Source: Oscillospiraceae bacterium (lineage in GTDB: Bacteria > Bacillota > Clostridia > Oscillospirales > Oscillospiraceae). Taken from it: a stretch of DNA of 64,000 bases. The position numbers and the translations under genes are program-made. Below the pieces are notes generated by a model that was not told where the DNA came from, ran no database searches, and saw nothing but the letters and a program-made list of their open reading frames with translations. The stretch covers positions 156,932 to 220,931 of the forward strand of contig SVKO01000005.1 of NCBI GenBank assembly GCA_015068455.1, given 5' to 3'. Numbering within the stretch: position 1 is the first letter of the stretch; the number at the start of each line of letters is the position of its first letter. Positions 36,715 through 45,222 of this stretch are shown here, piece by piece.

Positions 36715-37869
36715 ATGCAGAAACTGGCGCAGTCCCTCCGGGAGTTCTTCCGCAAGGGCGATCTGCTTTTGCTGCTTTTGTGCGTGCTGGCCACCGGCTT
36801 CGGTATTGTGATCATTGCCAGCGCGACAAATTACTACGGCAATACCCGCTATGTCCTCACCCAATCCTTTGCGCTCCTGCTCGGCATCGTGTTTTATTTC
36901 TTCTTCACGCTTTTGGACATCGATATCTTTGCCGAGCGGCGCGATCTGCTCTTCATCTTCAATCTGCTGCTCATGCTGCTGATCATTCCCTTCGGCGTCG
37001 CCGGTACCACCGGTCAGCGCAGCTGGGTGCATCTTCCCGGCATGCCTTTCAACATGCAGCCGGGCGAAATCTGTAAAATCCCTTTCATCATTATCCTCGC
37101 AAAGACCATGAGCATCAACCGGGAGCGGATCTCCTCTCTGAAATCCGTCTCCCAGATGGGCTTTCACCTGGTCTTCATCGCGGCGCTGATCCTTGCCCTG
37201 TGCCGGGATACCGGCGTTGCCCTGGTGTATGTGTTCATCACAGTGGTCATGGCCTATCTCGGCGGTGTGAAGCTCTGGTGGTTCCTTGCCGGCGCGGCCG
37301 GACTCGGCGCGGCGGGACCCCTGGCCTGGAACTATGTGATGCGCGACGACCAGAAGAACCGCATCCTGATGATTTTCGACCCCACCATTGACCAGGAAGG
37401 TCTGAGTATCCGCTGGCATACGAAGCAGAGCCTTTACTCGCTGAGCAACGGCGGCCTCACAGGACAGGGCCTGTTCCACGGCGTCCGCACCCAGACAGGC
37501 GCACTCAACGCCCAGCACACCGACTTCATTTTTTCCGCCATCGGCGAAGAATTGGGGATGCTTGGCTGCATCTTTATTCTTCTGCTGCTGATCGCCATCG
37601 TGCTGCGATGCATCCACGTCGGCCTCAAATCCAGCAACTACATGAATCGGCTGATCTGCTTCGGCATCGCCGCGATGCTGGTTTTCCAGATCGGCGTGAA
37701 TGTCGGCATGTGCCTCGGCATCTTCCCCGTCATCGGCCTGACCCTCCCCTTCGTCAGCTACGGCGGCAGTTCTATCGTCACCATGTTCATGGCCATGGGC
37801 ATCGTATCAGGCATCCATATGCGTCCGTCGCCGGATTCCGACCGGCCGTATGTGACGCCGAAATATTAA
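36715..37869 (+). CDS. rodA: SEDS-family peptidoglycan polymerase (RodA/FtsW/SpoVE)
   Basis: 384 aa from MQKLAQSLREFF with AAGGAGG upstream; the longer frame to 36529 has no start signal. About ten TM helices. SEDS marks: GQRSWVHLPGMPFNMQPGEICK, the loop HTDFIFSAIGEELG with the catalytic Asp, and TLPFVSYGGSS. It polymerises glycan strands from lipid II, normally with a class B PBP that is not in this window. RodA versus FtsW or SpoVE cannot be settled by sequence alone; the short ends favour RodA. Confidence 0.88.
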   Translation: MQKLAQSLREFFRKGDLLLLLLCVLATGFGIVIIASATNYYGNTRYVLTQSFALLLGIVFYFFFTLLDIDIFAERRDLLFIFNLLLMLLIIPFGVAGTTGQRSWVHLPGMPFNMQPGEICKIPFIIILAKTMSINRERISSLKSVSQMGFHLVFIAALILALCRDTGVALVYVFITVVMAYLGGVKLWWFLAGAAGLGAAGPLAWNYVMRDDQKNRILMIFDPTIDQEGLSIRWHTKQSLYSLSNGGLTGQGLFHGVRTQTGALNAQHTDFIFSAIGEELGMLGCIFILLLLIAIVLRCIHVGLKSSNYMNRLICFGIAAMLVFQIGVNVGMCLGIFPVIGLTLPFVSYGGSSIVTMFMAMGIVSGIHMRPSPDSDRPYVTPKY

Positions 37870-37877
37870 TGATTTTT

Positions 37878-37911
37878 CGCAGGGAGCGATCCGCTCCCTG
37901 CGATTGTTTTT
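37878..37911. terminator. Terminator of the rodA-type gene
   Basis: CGCAGGGAGCG-ATC-CGCTCCCTGCG followed by ATTGTTTTT. It reaches into the end of the convergent feoB. Confidence 0.88.
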
Positions 37912-39658
37912 ACAGCAGCGCCGAAGCGGCTTTGACCGCTATACACAGCGCAGAGCCGATGGCCGTGGGCAGCGCGGCGCTCAATGCCGTCCAGCGAAGG
38001 CTCCCCGTCTCTCGATAAACCGTCAGGACCGTGGGCCCGCACGGCCAATGAAACAGGCAGAAAAGCGCCGTACATAGGGCCTGCGCCGCCGAAAACTGCG
38101 GCTCAGACGCCGTGATCAGCGCCAGCACCGGAAGCATCAGCTCATTGGCCGGAAACGAAAGCACAAAGGCAAGCAGGATCGGCCCGCTTAAGCCCAGTGC
38201 ATTTCCCACAGGTCCGAGAAGTGCAGCGCAGAATTCCAGCAGACTCTCCCCGGCGATCTGTACTCGGGCGCAGGTCCATATGACTGCCCCGGCAGGCGCC
38301 GCAATCAACAGCGCCCTGCCCAGGATCCGAAGCGTCCGGTCCAAAAAGGAACGCAGCAGGACCTGCCCCACCCGGGGCAAACGATAGGGCGGCAGTTCCA
38401 TCACAAAGCCGGAAGGTTTGCTCCGCAGCACCGTCCGGCTGAGCACACGGCAGGCAAGCAGCACCATTGTGACAGAAAGCACCAGCGCACAGGCGACAAA
38501 CAGGACCGTCGCCCCGGCCGCGCAACGCAGGACGACGGCTCCGAGCAGGATCAGCGTCGGAAACCGCCCGTTGCACGGAAGCAGCGAACAGGTCAGCAGT
38601 GCCATAAGCCGCTCTCCGGGCGAATCGATGATGCGGCAGCCAACGACCCCGACCGCATTGCAGCCCAGGCTCATGCAGGACGTCAGCGCCTGCTTTCCGC
38701 ATGCGCCGCAGCGTTCCAGCGGGCGGTCGGCAAGAAACGCCAGACGCGGCAGCAGGCCGAAATCCTCCAGCAGCGTGAACATCGGAAAAAAGATCGCCAT
38801 CGGCGGCAGCATCACCGTTACAACCCGGGCCACGGTGGCATAAATCCCTTCCACCAGAAAACTCCGCAGCCAGCCCGGCACAGTCCGCAGCAGCGCCGTC
38901 AGACCCGCGCCGCCCCATGCAAACGCCCGCTCCAGCCAGTACCCCGGCGCATTTGCTCCCTTCACCGTCAGCCAAAGCACCGCCGTGAAAAGCAGCAGCA
39001 TCGCAGGCCATCCACCGACGGGACTGAGCAGGATCCGGTCGAGTCTCTCCCGCCAGGGCTGCACCCGACCGCTGCAGGTCTGCACCTTTCGGGCCAATTG
39101 CGCCGCCTTCTGCGCCGAATCGGCGTCATCCGTGACCTCCACCGCGGGAGACGCGGGCAAAAATCCGTCGCAGACCTGCCGCAGCGTTTCCCGGAGCGCA
39201 TCCAGGCCCTCCCTTCGCGCCGCGGAAATCTCCACCACAGGGATCCGGAAAAACCGCGCCAGGGCGGCGGCGTCGATCCGGAGTCCTCGGCTGCGCGCCT
39301 CATCCGTCAGGTTCAATACCAGCACCATGCGGCGGGCAATTGCCGCCGTCTGCAGCGCCAGCACCAGACTTCTGGCCAGACATGTAGCGTCACATACCAC
39401 GACGGTGCAATCGATTGTTTCCCCGCGCAGGCAGGATGATGCAACCTTCTCCTCGGGAGATTTTGCATGCAGAGAGTAAAGGCCGGGCAGATCCGTGATC
39501 CGGTAGCGTTTTCCCCGATAGACATAGGCGCCCGATGCGGTATCCACCGTCTTTCCCGGCCAGTTTCCGGTGTGCTGCCGCAGGCCCGTCAGCGCATTGA
39601 ACAGCGTACTTTTTCCCACATTCGGATTCCCTGCCAGCACGATATTTACGCCGTCCAA
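37910..39658 (-). CDS. feoB: Ferrous iron transporter FeoB
   Basis: 582 aa. N-terminal G domain: GNPNVGKS (10-17), DLPG (56-59), NLTD (116-119). The membrane part has GATE-type segments with MSLGCNAVGVVGCR and LLPCNGRFP. It imports Fe2+ with GTP-dependent gating. It is shorter than E. coli FeoB (about 770 aa), mainly in the cytoplasmic linker and C-terminus, as in several Firmicutes. It overlaps feoA by 13 bp. Confidence 0.92.
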   Translation of the reverse strand: MDGVNIVLAGNPNVGKSTLFNALTGLRQHTGNWPGKTVDTASGAYVYRGKRYRITDLPGLYSLHAKSPEEKVASSCLRGETIDCTVVVCDATCLARSLVLALQTAAIARRMVLVLNLTDEARSRGLRIDAAALARFFRIPVVEISAARREGLDALRETLRQVCDGFLPASPAVEVTDDADSAQKAAQLARKVQTCSGRVQPWRERLDRILLSPVGGWPAMLLLFTAVLWLTVKGANAPGYWLERAFAWGGAGLTALLRTVPGWLRSFLVEGIYATVARVVTVMLPPMAIFFPMFTLLEDFGLLPRLAFLADRPLERCGACGKQALTSCMSLGCNAVGVVGCRIIDSPGERLMALLTCSLLPCNGRFPTLILLGAVVLRCAAGATVLFVACALVLSVTMVLLACRVLSRTVLRSKPSGFVMELPPYRLPRVGQVLLRSFLDRTLRILGRALLIAAPAGAVIWTCARVQIAGESLLEFCAALLGPVGNALGLSGPILLAFVLSFPANELMLPVLALITASEPQFSAAQALCTALFCLFHWPCGPTVLTVYRETGSLRWTALSAALPTAIGSALCIAVKAASALL

Positions 39659-39903
39659 GGTTCATTGACCTCCCGCAGGGCGATCTGCGCGGCGTCCTTT
39701 GTCCGCAGCGCCAGCAGGGTGCCGCTCACTTCAAAAGCAATGGGCGACCCGCCCGGTGCGGTATAGCGGCGGCGAAGCACCGCGCCGGGGATCAGCCCCA
39801 GCTCTGTCAGCCGGCGCCGGAGCGGGCCGGTATTGAACAACTCCATGATCTCACCCGCACGGCCCGGCATAAGGCGATCTGCTGTCAGTACATCTCGTTC
39901 CAT
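39646..39903 (-). CDS. feoA: Ferrous iron transport accessory protein FeoA
   Basis: 85 aa from MERDVLTADRLM (GGGAGGAAAC upstream). SH3-like FeoA fold: RRRLTELGLIPGAVLRRRY, GGSPIAFEVSGTLLALR. It binds FeoB and supports its activity. First gene of a two-gene operon. Confidence 0.92.
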   Translation of the reverse strand: MERDVLTADRLMPGRAGEIMELFNTGPLRRRLTELGLIPGAVLRRRYTAPGGSPIAFEVSGTLLALRTKDAAQIALREVNEPWTA

Positions 39904-40020
39904 GGCGTTTCCTCCCGTAAAAGGGTTCTGCGCCATTGTATTATGCCTCCGCGCCGGATGTTCCTTGCACAGGTCAACACAGCGCCGGCATACGATGGAG
40001 CGAATGACAGGAGGGATCTC

Positions 40021-40311
40021 ATGAACACAAGCTGGTTTTTGGGCGCGAATACCGCCGAGGGCTTTTTCTCACGATTTGATCAACTGCATCCGGGGATTCG
40101 GATCCGAAAAAACGTGATTATCAAAGGCGGACCCGGCTGCGGAAAATCCACATTTATGAAAACGCTGCGCGGATGCGCCGAGGCGCTGGGCGCGGATACC
40201 GAGTCCTACCTCTGTTCCTCGGATCCTGCGTCCCTCGACGGACTTTTCATTCCCGCATTGGGCCTGGCGTTTGTGGACGGTACCGCCCCCCACGCGGATG
40301 CACCCAAATAA
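40021..40311 (+). pseudogene. 5' part of a split P-loop ATPase gene
   Basis: 96 aa: MNTSWFLGANTAEGFF, a full Walker A (IIKGGPGCGKSTFMKTL), SYLCSSDPASLDGLFIPALG and FVDGTAPH, then ADAPK and a stop. AGGAGGG lies 7 bp before the ATG. In the PRK06851-type family DGTAPH is followed by V-x-E/D-P and some 250 more residues. Those residues are encoded at 32492-33266, upstream and on the same strand. The break falls at CCCA (40289-40292), matching CCCA at 32488-32491. A terminator follows at once, so only a fragment is made from here. Confidence 0.85.
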
Positions 40312-40340
40312 AAAAACAGGCGCGGATCGCGCCTGTTTTT
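40312..40340. terminator. Bidirectional terminator behind the ATPase 5' part
   Basis: AAAAACAGGCGCG-GAT-CGCGCCTGTTTTT, symmetric with A and T tracts. It touches the stop of the ATPase fragment and of the convergent TVP38 gene. Confidence 0.92.
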
Positions 40341-41064
40341 ATGCTTCTGTTTCGTCCTTTGCAGCTTCCCGGTCCTTGCTGTGCCGCTTGCATATGGCGT
40401 TGTATACCATCAGCCCCAGGGCGCTGAGCGCCAGTGTCACAGCAAATACGGCCACGGCATGCCAGTAATTTTTCGATGACAGGGCGCTTCCGCCGATGGT
40501 GGAGCTCACAATTGCCGGGATCCGGCCCAGGGAGCAGATGATCAGCCATACGGGAAAACGAATATCCGTCAGTCCGGCAAAATAGCACAGCAGATCCTTC
40601 GGTGTGCCCGGGATCATGAAAATCAGAAGATAGAGATAATCGCGCCTGGGCGATGCGCGCAGAAAGCGAAGATTCTGCAGCTTCTCCCGCGAAAAAAACA
40701 GCTCCACCAGGCGGATACCGAAGCGCCGCACCAGCCAGAACACGAGCATGCTGCCGATGGTGGATGCGATAAGGCACAGGATCGATCCTTCGACCGCGCC
40801 GAATGCATAGCCCGCGGCGATCTCAAAGGGTTCGCCCGGGATCAGCGCGACGATCACCTGCACGATCACCATGCCCATATAGGCAAGCTGCGCCCAAACG
40901 CCCTTGGCGTCCACCCAGGCCCGGAAGCGTTCCGGCTCTTTGGCAAACCGCACCAGCGGACGGCCCACGATCCAGCTGAGGATCACGAGTACCATGACCG
41001 CAATGACAAGCATCAGCGTTCCCAGGCGTTTTTTCTGTGATTGTGTCAATTCTCTGTGATCCAT
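40339..41064 (-). CDS. TVP38/TMEM64 (VTT-domain) membrane protein
   Basis: 241 aa, about six TM helices. The VTT/SNARE-associated core shows ALIPGEPFEIAAGYAFGAVEGS, STIGSMLVFWLVRRFG and MIPGTPKDLLCYFAGL. The superfamily includes DedA and lipid scramblase-like proteins; a role in lipid movement or membrane homeostasis is likely, the substrate unknown. The start has a weak site (GGGAG). Confidence 0.88.
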   Translation of the reverse strand: MDHRELTQSQKKRLGTLMLVIAVMVLVILSWIVGRPLVRFAKEPERFRAWVDAKGVWAQLAYMGMVIVQVIVALIPGEPFEIAAGYAFGAVEGSILCLIASTIGSMLVFWLVRRFGIRLVELFFSREKLQNLRFLRASPRRDYLYLLIFMIPGTPKDLLCYFAGLTDIRFPVWLIICSLGRIPAIVSSTIGGSALSSKNYWHAVAVFAVTLALSALGLMVYNAICKRHSKDREAAKDETEA

Positions 41065-41161
41065 GGCGCTCCCTTTCAGCGACCGTTCGGTCCGGTTCGC
41101 GGTTGTATCCCATTATATCACAGGATGGGAAATAGTCCACACTTTTTCGAGAATCGGACTC

Positions 41162-41204
41162 TTGACACTGTATGGGACTTGCTATATAATAAAACAAGCG
41201 TTTT
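41162..41204 (+). promoter_or_regulatory. Consensus promoter with operator, TetR gene
   Basis: TTGACA (41162-41167), 17 bp, TATAAT (41185-41190), all perfect. An inverted repeat AAAAC-AAGC-GTTTT (41191-41204) lies on the transcription start, suggesting autoregulation by the encoded TetR protein. Confidence 0.8.
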
Positions 41205-41221
41205 AGAAAGAAGGTGGGCTT

Positions 41222-41854
41222 ATGCCGCCGAGACCAAAATTCACAAGAGAAGAAATCACCCAGGCCGCCTACGATATCGCAAGTGAAAAGGGCCTTGAAG
41301 CAGTCCAGGCGCGGGAAGTGGGCAAGGCTCTGGGCTCCACAGCCAGACCGATCTTCACGGTCTTTACCGGCATGGATGAGCTTAAGGAAGAGGTACGTGC
41401 CCTGGCCCAGCGCCGCTGCCGGGAGTATCTTTCCGGCGCATTTTCTTTCCATCCGGCTTTTAAGGAATTTGGCATGCGCTGCATCCGCTATGCTGTAGAG
41501 AAGCCGCATCTGTATACCATGGTGTTCTCCGACGCCGGCGGCCCTGCCGCCATCAAGGAGATCTTCGGCACACTGACCGAACAGGTGATCGACAGTGCCG
41601 TCGACGCCTTTGGCCTGAGCCGTGACCGCGCCGAGACCCTGATGGATCAGATGATCGTGTTCTCCAACGGCATCTGCGCGTTCTCCCTTCACGGCGGCGA
41701 GCAGCTCAGTGAAGCCGATCTGGCAAAGACGATCAGCGAGGTCTGCATCGGCATGGTCATCCGTTTCCAGATCCTCGACGGTCACTTCCGTCCGGAAGGC
41801 GTCCGGGCAATGCTCGATCAGCCGGATCTCATTCCCGCTCCCGTCGCCCCATGA
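41222..41854 (+). CDS. TetR/AcrR-family regulator
   Basis: 210 aa. HTH at residues about 8-55 (TREEITQAAYDIASEKGLEA, REVGKALGSTARPIFTVF), then an all-helical ligand domain. It overlaps the next gene by 4 bp (ATGA), so the alkylation-repair-like protein is co-translated. The divergent TVP38 gene could be another target. AAGGTGG precedes the ATG. The ligand is unknown. Confidence 0.85.
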   Translation: MPPRPKFTREEITQAAYDIASEKGLEAVQAREVGKALGSTARPIFTVFTGMDELKEEVRALAQRRCREYLSGAFSFHPAFKEFGMRCIRYAVEKPHLYTMVFSDAGGPAAIKEIFGTLTEQVIDSAVDAFGLSRDRAETLMDQMIVFSNGICAFSLHGGEQLSEADLAKTISEVCIGMVIRFQILDGHFRPEGVRAMLDQPDLIPAPVAP

Positions 41855-42537
41855 CGCCGGTCCAGCAGCGTCTGTTTGCCCTGCAGGACCCGGATTACCG
41901 CGCGTTTCACTGCACACTGATTCCAAATGTTCCGGTCGATAAGATCATCGGTATCCGTACGCCTGCGCTGCGTTCTCTGGCAAGGGAGCTTTCCGGCACG
42001 CATGAGGCGGAATTGTTCCTCGACGCGCTGCCCCACGAATACTATGAGGAGAACAATCTCCACGGCTTTCTTCTTTGCCGGATCCGGGACTATGGAAAAT
42101 GCGTCGAGGAAATCGATCGCTTTCTCCCCTTTGTGGATAACTGGGCCACCTGCGACAGCATGAGCCCGAGCTGCTTTGGGCGCAATCCCGAAGCCCTCGA
42201 AGCCGATATCCGGCGGTGGATTGCATCCGGGCAGACCTTTACCGTCCGTTTCGGCCTGCGCTGCCTGATGAATCATTTCCTTGAGGAGCGCTTCCATCCG
42301 AAATATCTCGATTGGGCCGCTTCGGTCCGCTCGGAAGAATATTATGTCAACATGATGGTCGCCTGGTTTTTCGCCACAGCATTGGCCAAACAGTATGACG
42401 CCGCCCTCCCCTATCTGGAAAACCGCACTCTGACGCCCTGGGTGCACAACAAAACCATCCAGAAGGCCCGGGAAAGTTATCGCATCACTCCCGAGCAAAA
42501 AGAATACCTCAAAACATTAAAAACGCCTCTCCGCTGA
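41851..42537 (+). CDS. AlkD-like DNA alkylation repair protein
   Basis: 228 aa, HEAT-like helical repeats of the AlkD family: VDKIIGIRTPALRSLAREL, EYYEENNLHGFLLCR, VDNWATCDSMSP, NMMVAWFFATAL. Family members lift alkylated bases out of DNA; the Trp and Asp of VDNWATCD fit the active region. It is coupled to a TetR regulator through ATGA. Activity on a particular lesion is not shown. Confidence 0.88.
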   Translation: MTPVQQRLFALQDPDYRAFHCTLIPNVPVDKIIGIRTPALRSLARELSGTHEAELFLDALPHEYYEENNLHGFLLCRIRDYGKCVEEIDRFLPFVDNWATCDSMSPSCFGRNPEALEADIRRWIASGQTFTVRFGLRCLMNHFLEERFHPKYLDWAASVRSEEYYVNMMVAWFFATALAKQYDAALPYLENRTLTPWVHNKTIQKARESYRITPEQKEYLKTLKTPLR

Positions 42538-42557
42538 CGGAGAGGCGTTTGCTTTTA
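42521..42557. terminator. Terminator of the tetR-alkD unit
   Basis: AAACGCCTCTCCG-CTGA-CGGAGAGGCGTTT, then GCTTTT. It may also end the convergent leftward operon. Confidence 0.9.
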
Positions 42558-42558
42558 T

Positions 42559-43767
42559 TTATTTCTTTTTCAGTTCCAGCTGCCGGAGCTTGAGATCCGT
42601 GTTGTAGAAGTCCTTCGTGGTACAGCCAGCCCGGCCGCCGCCGGCGCAGGCGCAGGCGCAGGCACAGGCGCAGGAGCTGTGGAAGCAGGACGAGGATCGG
42701 GACGAGCCGGACGAGCGGCTGCTTGAATGGGTGCGCGGCGCCGGGACGTTGATCACGTTCACGCGGATATAGGTGTTGGGATCGTGGGAATAACGATACA
42801 GGCCGTTGGTGTTCTTCCGGCGCAGCTCCTTTTCCTCGGGCGGGATGTCCTTTTCCTCGACGACCTCCTCGCTCTTGATGAAGCTCCTGCCGCAGTAGGC
42901 GCAGTTGTTGGCGCCCTCCGGGCGGGCGGCGCCGCAGCCCTGGCAGACGGGATAGTACTCCACCTTGGTGCGGGTGATCTTCTTCCGGCCGCCGGTGAGG
43001 TTGGCGCTGTTCTTGAAGTGAAGGATGGGCAGTGCAATCGCCAGAACGATGGGCGTCAGAACGAACAGCATGCCCAGGAAGGCATAGAAGCCGTCGCCGC
43101 TGCCGGAGCCGTCGGAGCTCCGTTCGGTTCCGCTGAGGATCTCCTTGCTTGTATCGAAGCCGAAGGCGTCGTTGGGATACGTTACGGTGACGCGGTATTT
43201 CTCTCCCTTGGAAAGCGGCTTCGTCCAGGTGCAATAGCCGCCCTCCACCAGGCTGTCGGGATCATGGCTGAGGACTTTGTCCGCATTCCAGCGGATCGTC
43301 ATCTCATCCACGCGGATGTCATCAAACCAGCCGGGGGTCAGACGGTAGACCGTCTCGCCTTCCGTCATCATGTCCACCTGATACATATAGTCCTGGGTCA
43401 GTTCAAATTCGATCTGTGCCACCTCGCCGGCATAGTAAGCGCGATCGAGGTCGATGCGGGCATAGGTTTCGCCGTTCTCATTCATGCCGGAAATGCGGCG
43501 CACAGCGTCACTGCGGCCTTCCATAGACGAGTAATGGCTGTTGGGAACACCGATCTTCACCCACTCCAGCGGGCCTTCGGAAGTGGAGTCCAGCACCTTC
43601 CAGTCGATGTGATAGACCATGTGCAGGGTGGCGTCCTCGTTGACGTCCACCGTGATCGTATAGTTCAGAATTTCGTCCAGATCCGCCGCAGCTGCCCGCA
43701 TCGCAATCACCGGCAGCAGCATCATAAGGCACAGGATCAGAACAAGGAATCTTTTGATCTTTTTCAT
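42559..43767 (-). CDS. DUF2207-like membrane protein with zinc ribbon and (Cys-Ala)5 tail
   Basis: 402 aa from MKKIKRFLVLIL with GGAGGG upstream. Signal peptide (AMRAAAADLD), an outer beta-rich domain like DUF2207 (DVNEDATLHMVYHIDWKVL), a TM helix (about 235-260), a zinc ribbon (CQGCG, CAYCG), then a Ser-rich stretch and the tail CACACACACA (366-375) with GGGRAGC to C382 and KDFY. The tail carries six evenly placed Cys and lies next to a radical SAM/SPASM gene that ends 1 bp upstream. SPASM enzymes often modify Cys-rich peptides, so the tail may be their substrate (inference). Function unknown. Confidence 0.82.
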   Translation of the reverse strand: MKKIKRFLVLILCLMMLLPVIAMRAAAADLDEILNYTITVDVNEDATLHMVYHIDWKVLDSTSEGPLEWVKIGVPNSHYSSMEGRSDAVRRISGMNENGETYARIDLDRAYYAGEVAQIEFELTQDYMYQVDMMTEGETVYRLTPGWFDDIRVDEMTIRWNADKVLSHDPDSLVEGGYCTWTKPLSKGEKYRVTVTYPNDAFGFDTSKEILSGTERSSDGSGSGDGFYAFLGMLFVLTPIVLAIALPILHFKNSANLTGGRKKITRTKVEYYPVCQGCGAARPEGANNCAYCGRSFIKSEEVVEEKDIPPEEKELRRKNTNGLYRYSHDPNTYIRVNVINVPAPRTHSSSRSSGSSRSSSCFHSSCACACACACAGGGRAGCTTKDFYNTDLKLRQLELKKK

Positions 43768-43768
43768 T

Positions 43769-45175
43769 TCAAATTCCCTCCGCATCCGCGCCGCCCGTCG
43801 GCTCACTGCAGCGCATCACCCGGAACGGACACTCGCAAAGCATCCGGGCCGAATATTCCCGCCGTTCGCGGCAGCGTTCGCTGTCCCAGACGGTCTGCCA
43901 GTCGTCGCCGAGCATGCTGCCCAGGGGCGCCTCGGAAAGCCAGCTCTGACAGGGCACGATGTTGCCTCCCGGGGTCACGGCCATGTTGCTCAGGCAGGCG
44001 CCGCAGTTGGGGGTCGTGATTCCCAGCTCCCGGCAGAAATCGTCATCGACCCACCCGGGGGATGTAAAACTGATCTCCATTTCGTTGGCATAGCAGTATT
44101 CCACGCCCGCGCGCAGGACCTCCCGCAGCTCCGCAAGACTCAGCTGCAGCGCCTCGGAGGAGGCCTTTACGGCATTGCCCGCGGCAATGATGCCCGAGCA
44201 GGTCACATAGCGCACGCCCTTTTCCTTCAGGAACGCCAGCGTGCTCACATAATCGCGGTTCAGGGTGCAAAGGGGCGTGTTGACGCTGAGATTGATGCCG
44301 GCAGCCAGCGCATTCTCGATACCCGCCACGGTTTCAGCCCAGTGTTCACCGCCCACCAGACGATTATGGATCGCCGCATCGGCGGAATAGAAGGTGATCT
44401 GGCAGCTGTCCAAGGCTGCCTTTCGCAGCTTCTGACAGTATTCCGGCGTCAGACGGATGCCGTTGGTATTGAGCCGGGTGATAAACCACCGGGCGTACTC
44501 GATCAGCTCCGGCAGATCGTCGCGCATGGTGGGCTCGCCGCCGGTAAAGGTCACCTGGGGAATGCCGATGCTGCGGCAGCGGTCCAGGATCTGCTTCCAT
44601 TCTTCGGTGGAAAGTTCCTGCTCCTCGGCGTCGGCCTGTCCGGCGGCGTAGCAGTGGATGCACTGCTGATTGCAGTTCCAGCATCCGCCCACGGTCATGG
44701 CGCTCACCAGCAGATCCATCCGATGGGGCGCGCGCATCTTCGGCGCGTATTCTCCCAGGGTGAGATAGCCGATGGGGGTATCGCAGGGTTCTCCGTAGGC
44801 GATCTGACGGAACGCCTGCATCATGGTGTGCACATCACGCTTGATGCGCCGGCGGCTGATGACCGGGTAAACCTTCTTCACGCCGTCGCAGGTCTTTTCC
44901 AGGATGTCTTGCGCCTCCGAATCGCTGATGGGACGGCCGGCATATTTGTTGACCTCCCGGATAAACTCCGTCAGCAGGATGCTCCACGATGTGTTGACCG
45001 GGATGACGTCCTGTCCGTTCAGAATGGCCACGCTGGCGCCGATCTCCTCATCCCTGACCTTCGGCGGGATCAGATGGATCCGCACGACGCCGGGGCCCTC
45101 GGGGTTCAGCGTGGTATGATGGACCTCGTTGAAGTTGACGGCCGCATAGGCCAGCTCCCGTTTGTTTGCTCTCAT
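43769..45175 (-). CDS. Radical SAM/SPASM protein
   Basis: 468 aa from MRANKRELAYAA (AGAGGTG upstream). The SAM cluster is CNQQCIHCYA, followed by TFTGGEPTMRDDLPELIEY. A SPASM-type C-terminus carries CGACLSNMAVTPGGNIVPC, then CRERRE, CECPF and a last Cys, enough for auxiliary Fe-S clusters. The N-terminal 150 residues are unlike sactisynthases I know. The gene directly downstream encodes the (Cys-Ala)5 protein, a plausible substrate, and a Crp regulator gene sits 47 bp upstream. Confidence 0.88.
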   Translation of the reverse strand: MRANKRELAYAAVNFNEVHHTTLNPEGPGVVRIHLIPPKVRDEEIGASVAILNGQDVIPVNTSWSILLTEFIREVNKYAGRPISDSEAQDILEKTCDGVKKVYPVISRRRIKRDVHTMMQAFRQIAYGEPCDTPIGYLTLGEYAPKMRAPHRMDLLVSAMTVGGCWNCNQQCIHCYAAGQADAEEQELSTEEWKQILDRCRSIGIPQVTFTGGEPTMRDDLPELIEYARWFITRLNTNGIRLTPEYCQKLRKAALDSCQITFYSADAAIHNRLVGGEHWAETVAGIENALAAGINLSVNTPLCTLNRDYVSTLAFLKEKGVRYVTCSGIIAAGNAVKASSEALQLSLAELREVLRAGVEYCYANEMEISFTSPGWVDDDFCRELGITTPNCGACLSNMAVTPGGNIVPCQSWLSEAPLGSMLGDDWQTVWDSERCRERREYSARMLCECPFRVMRCSEPTGGADAEGI

Positions 45176-45222
45176 TGTCACACCTCTTTGCTTCACGCAG
45201 CCGGCGATACCGCCGGCGCAGA

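Noticed and set aside
40271..40468. Read-through extension of the recombinase if joined to DNA right of 40292
   Set aside because: The joined frame would pass through a strong terminator and antisense of the TVP38 gene and shows no zinc-ribbon cysteines, so it is not the missing recombinase C-terminus.
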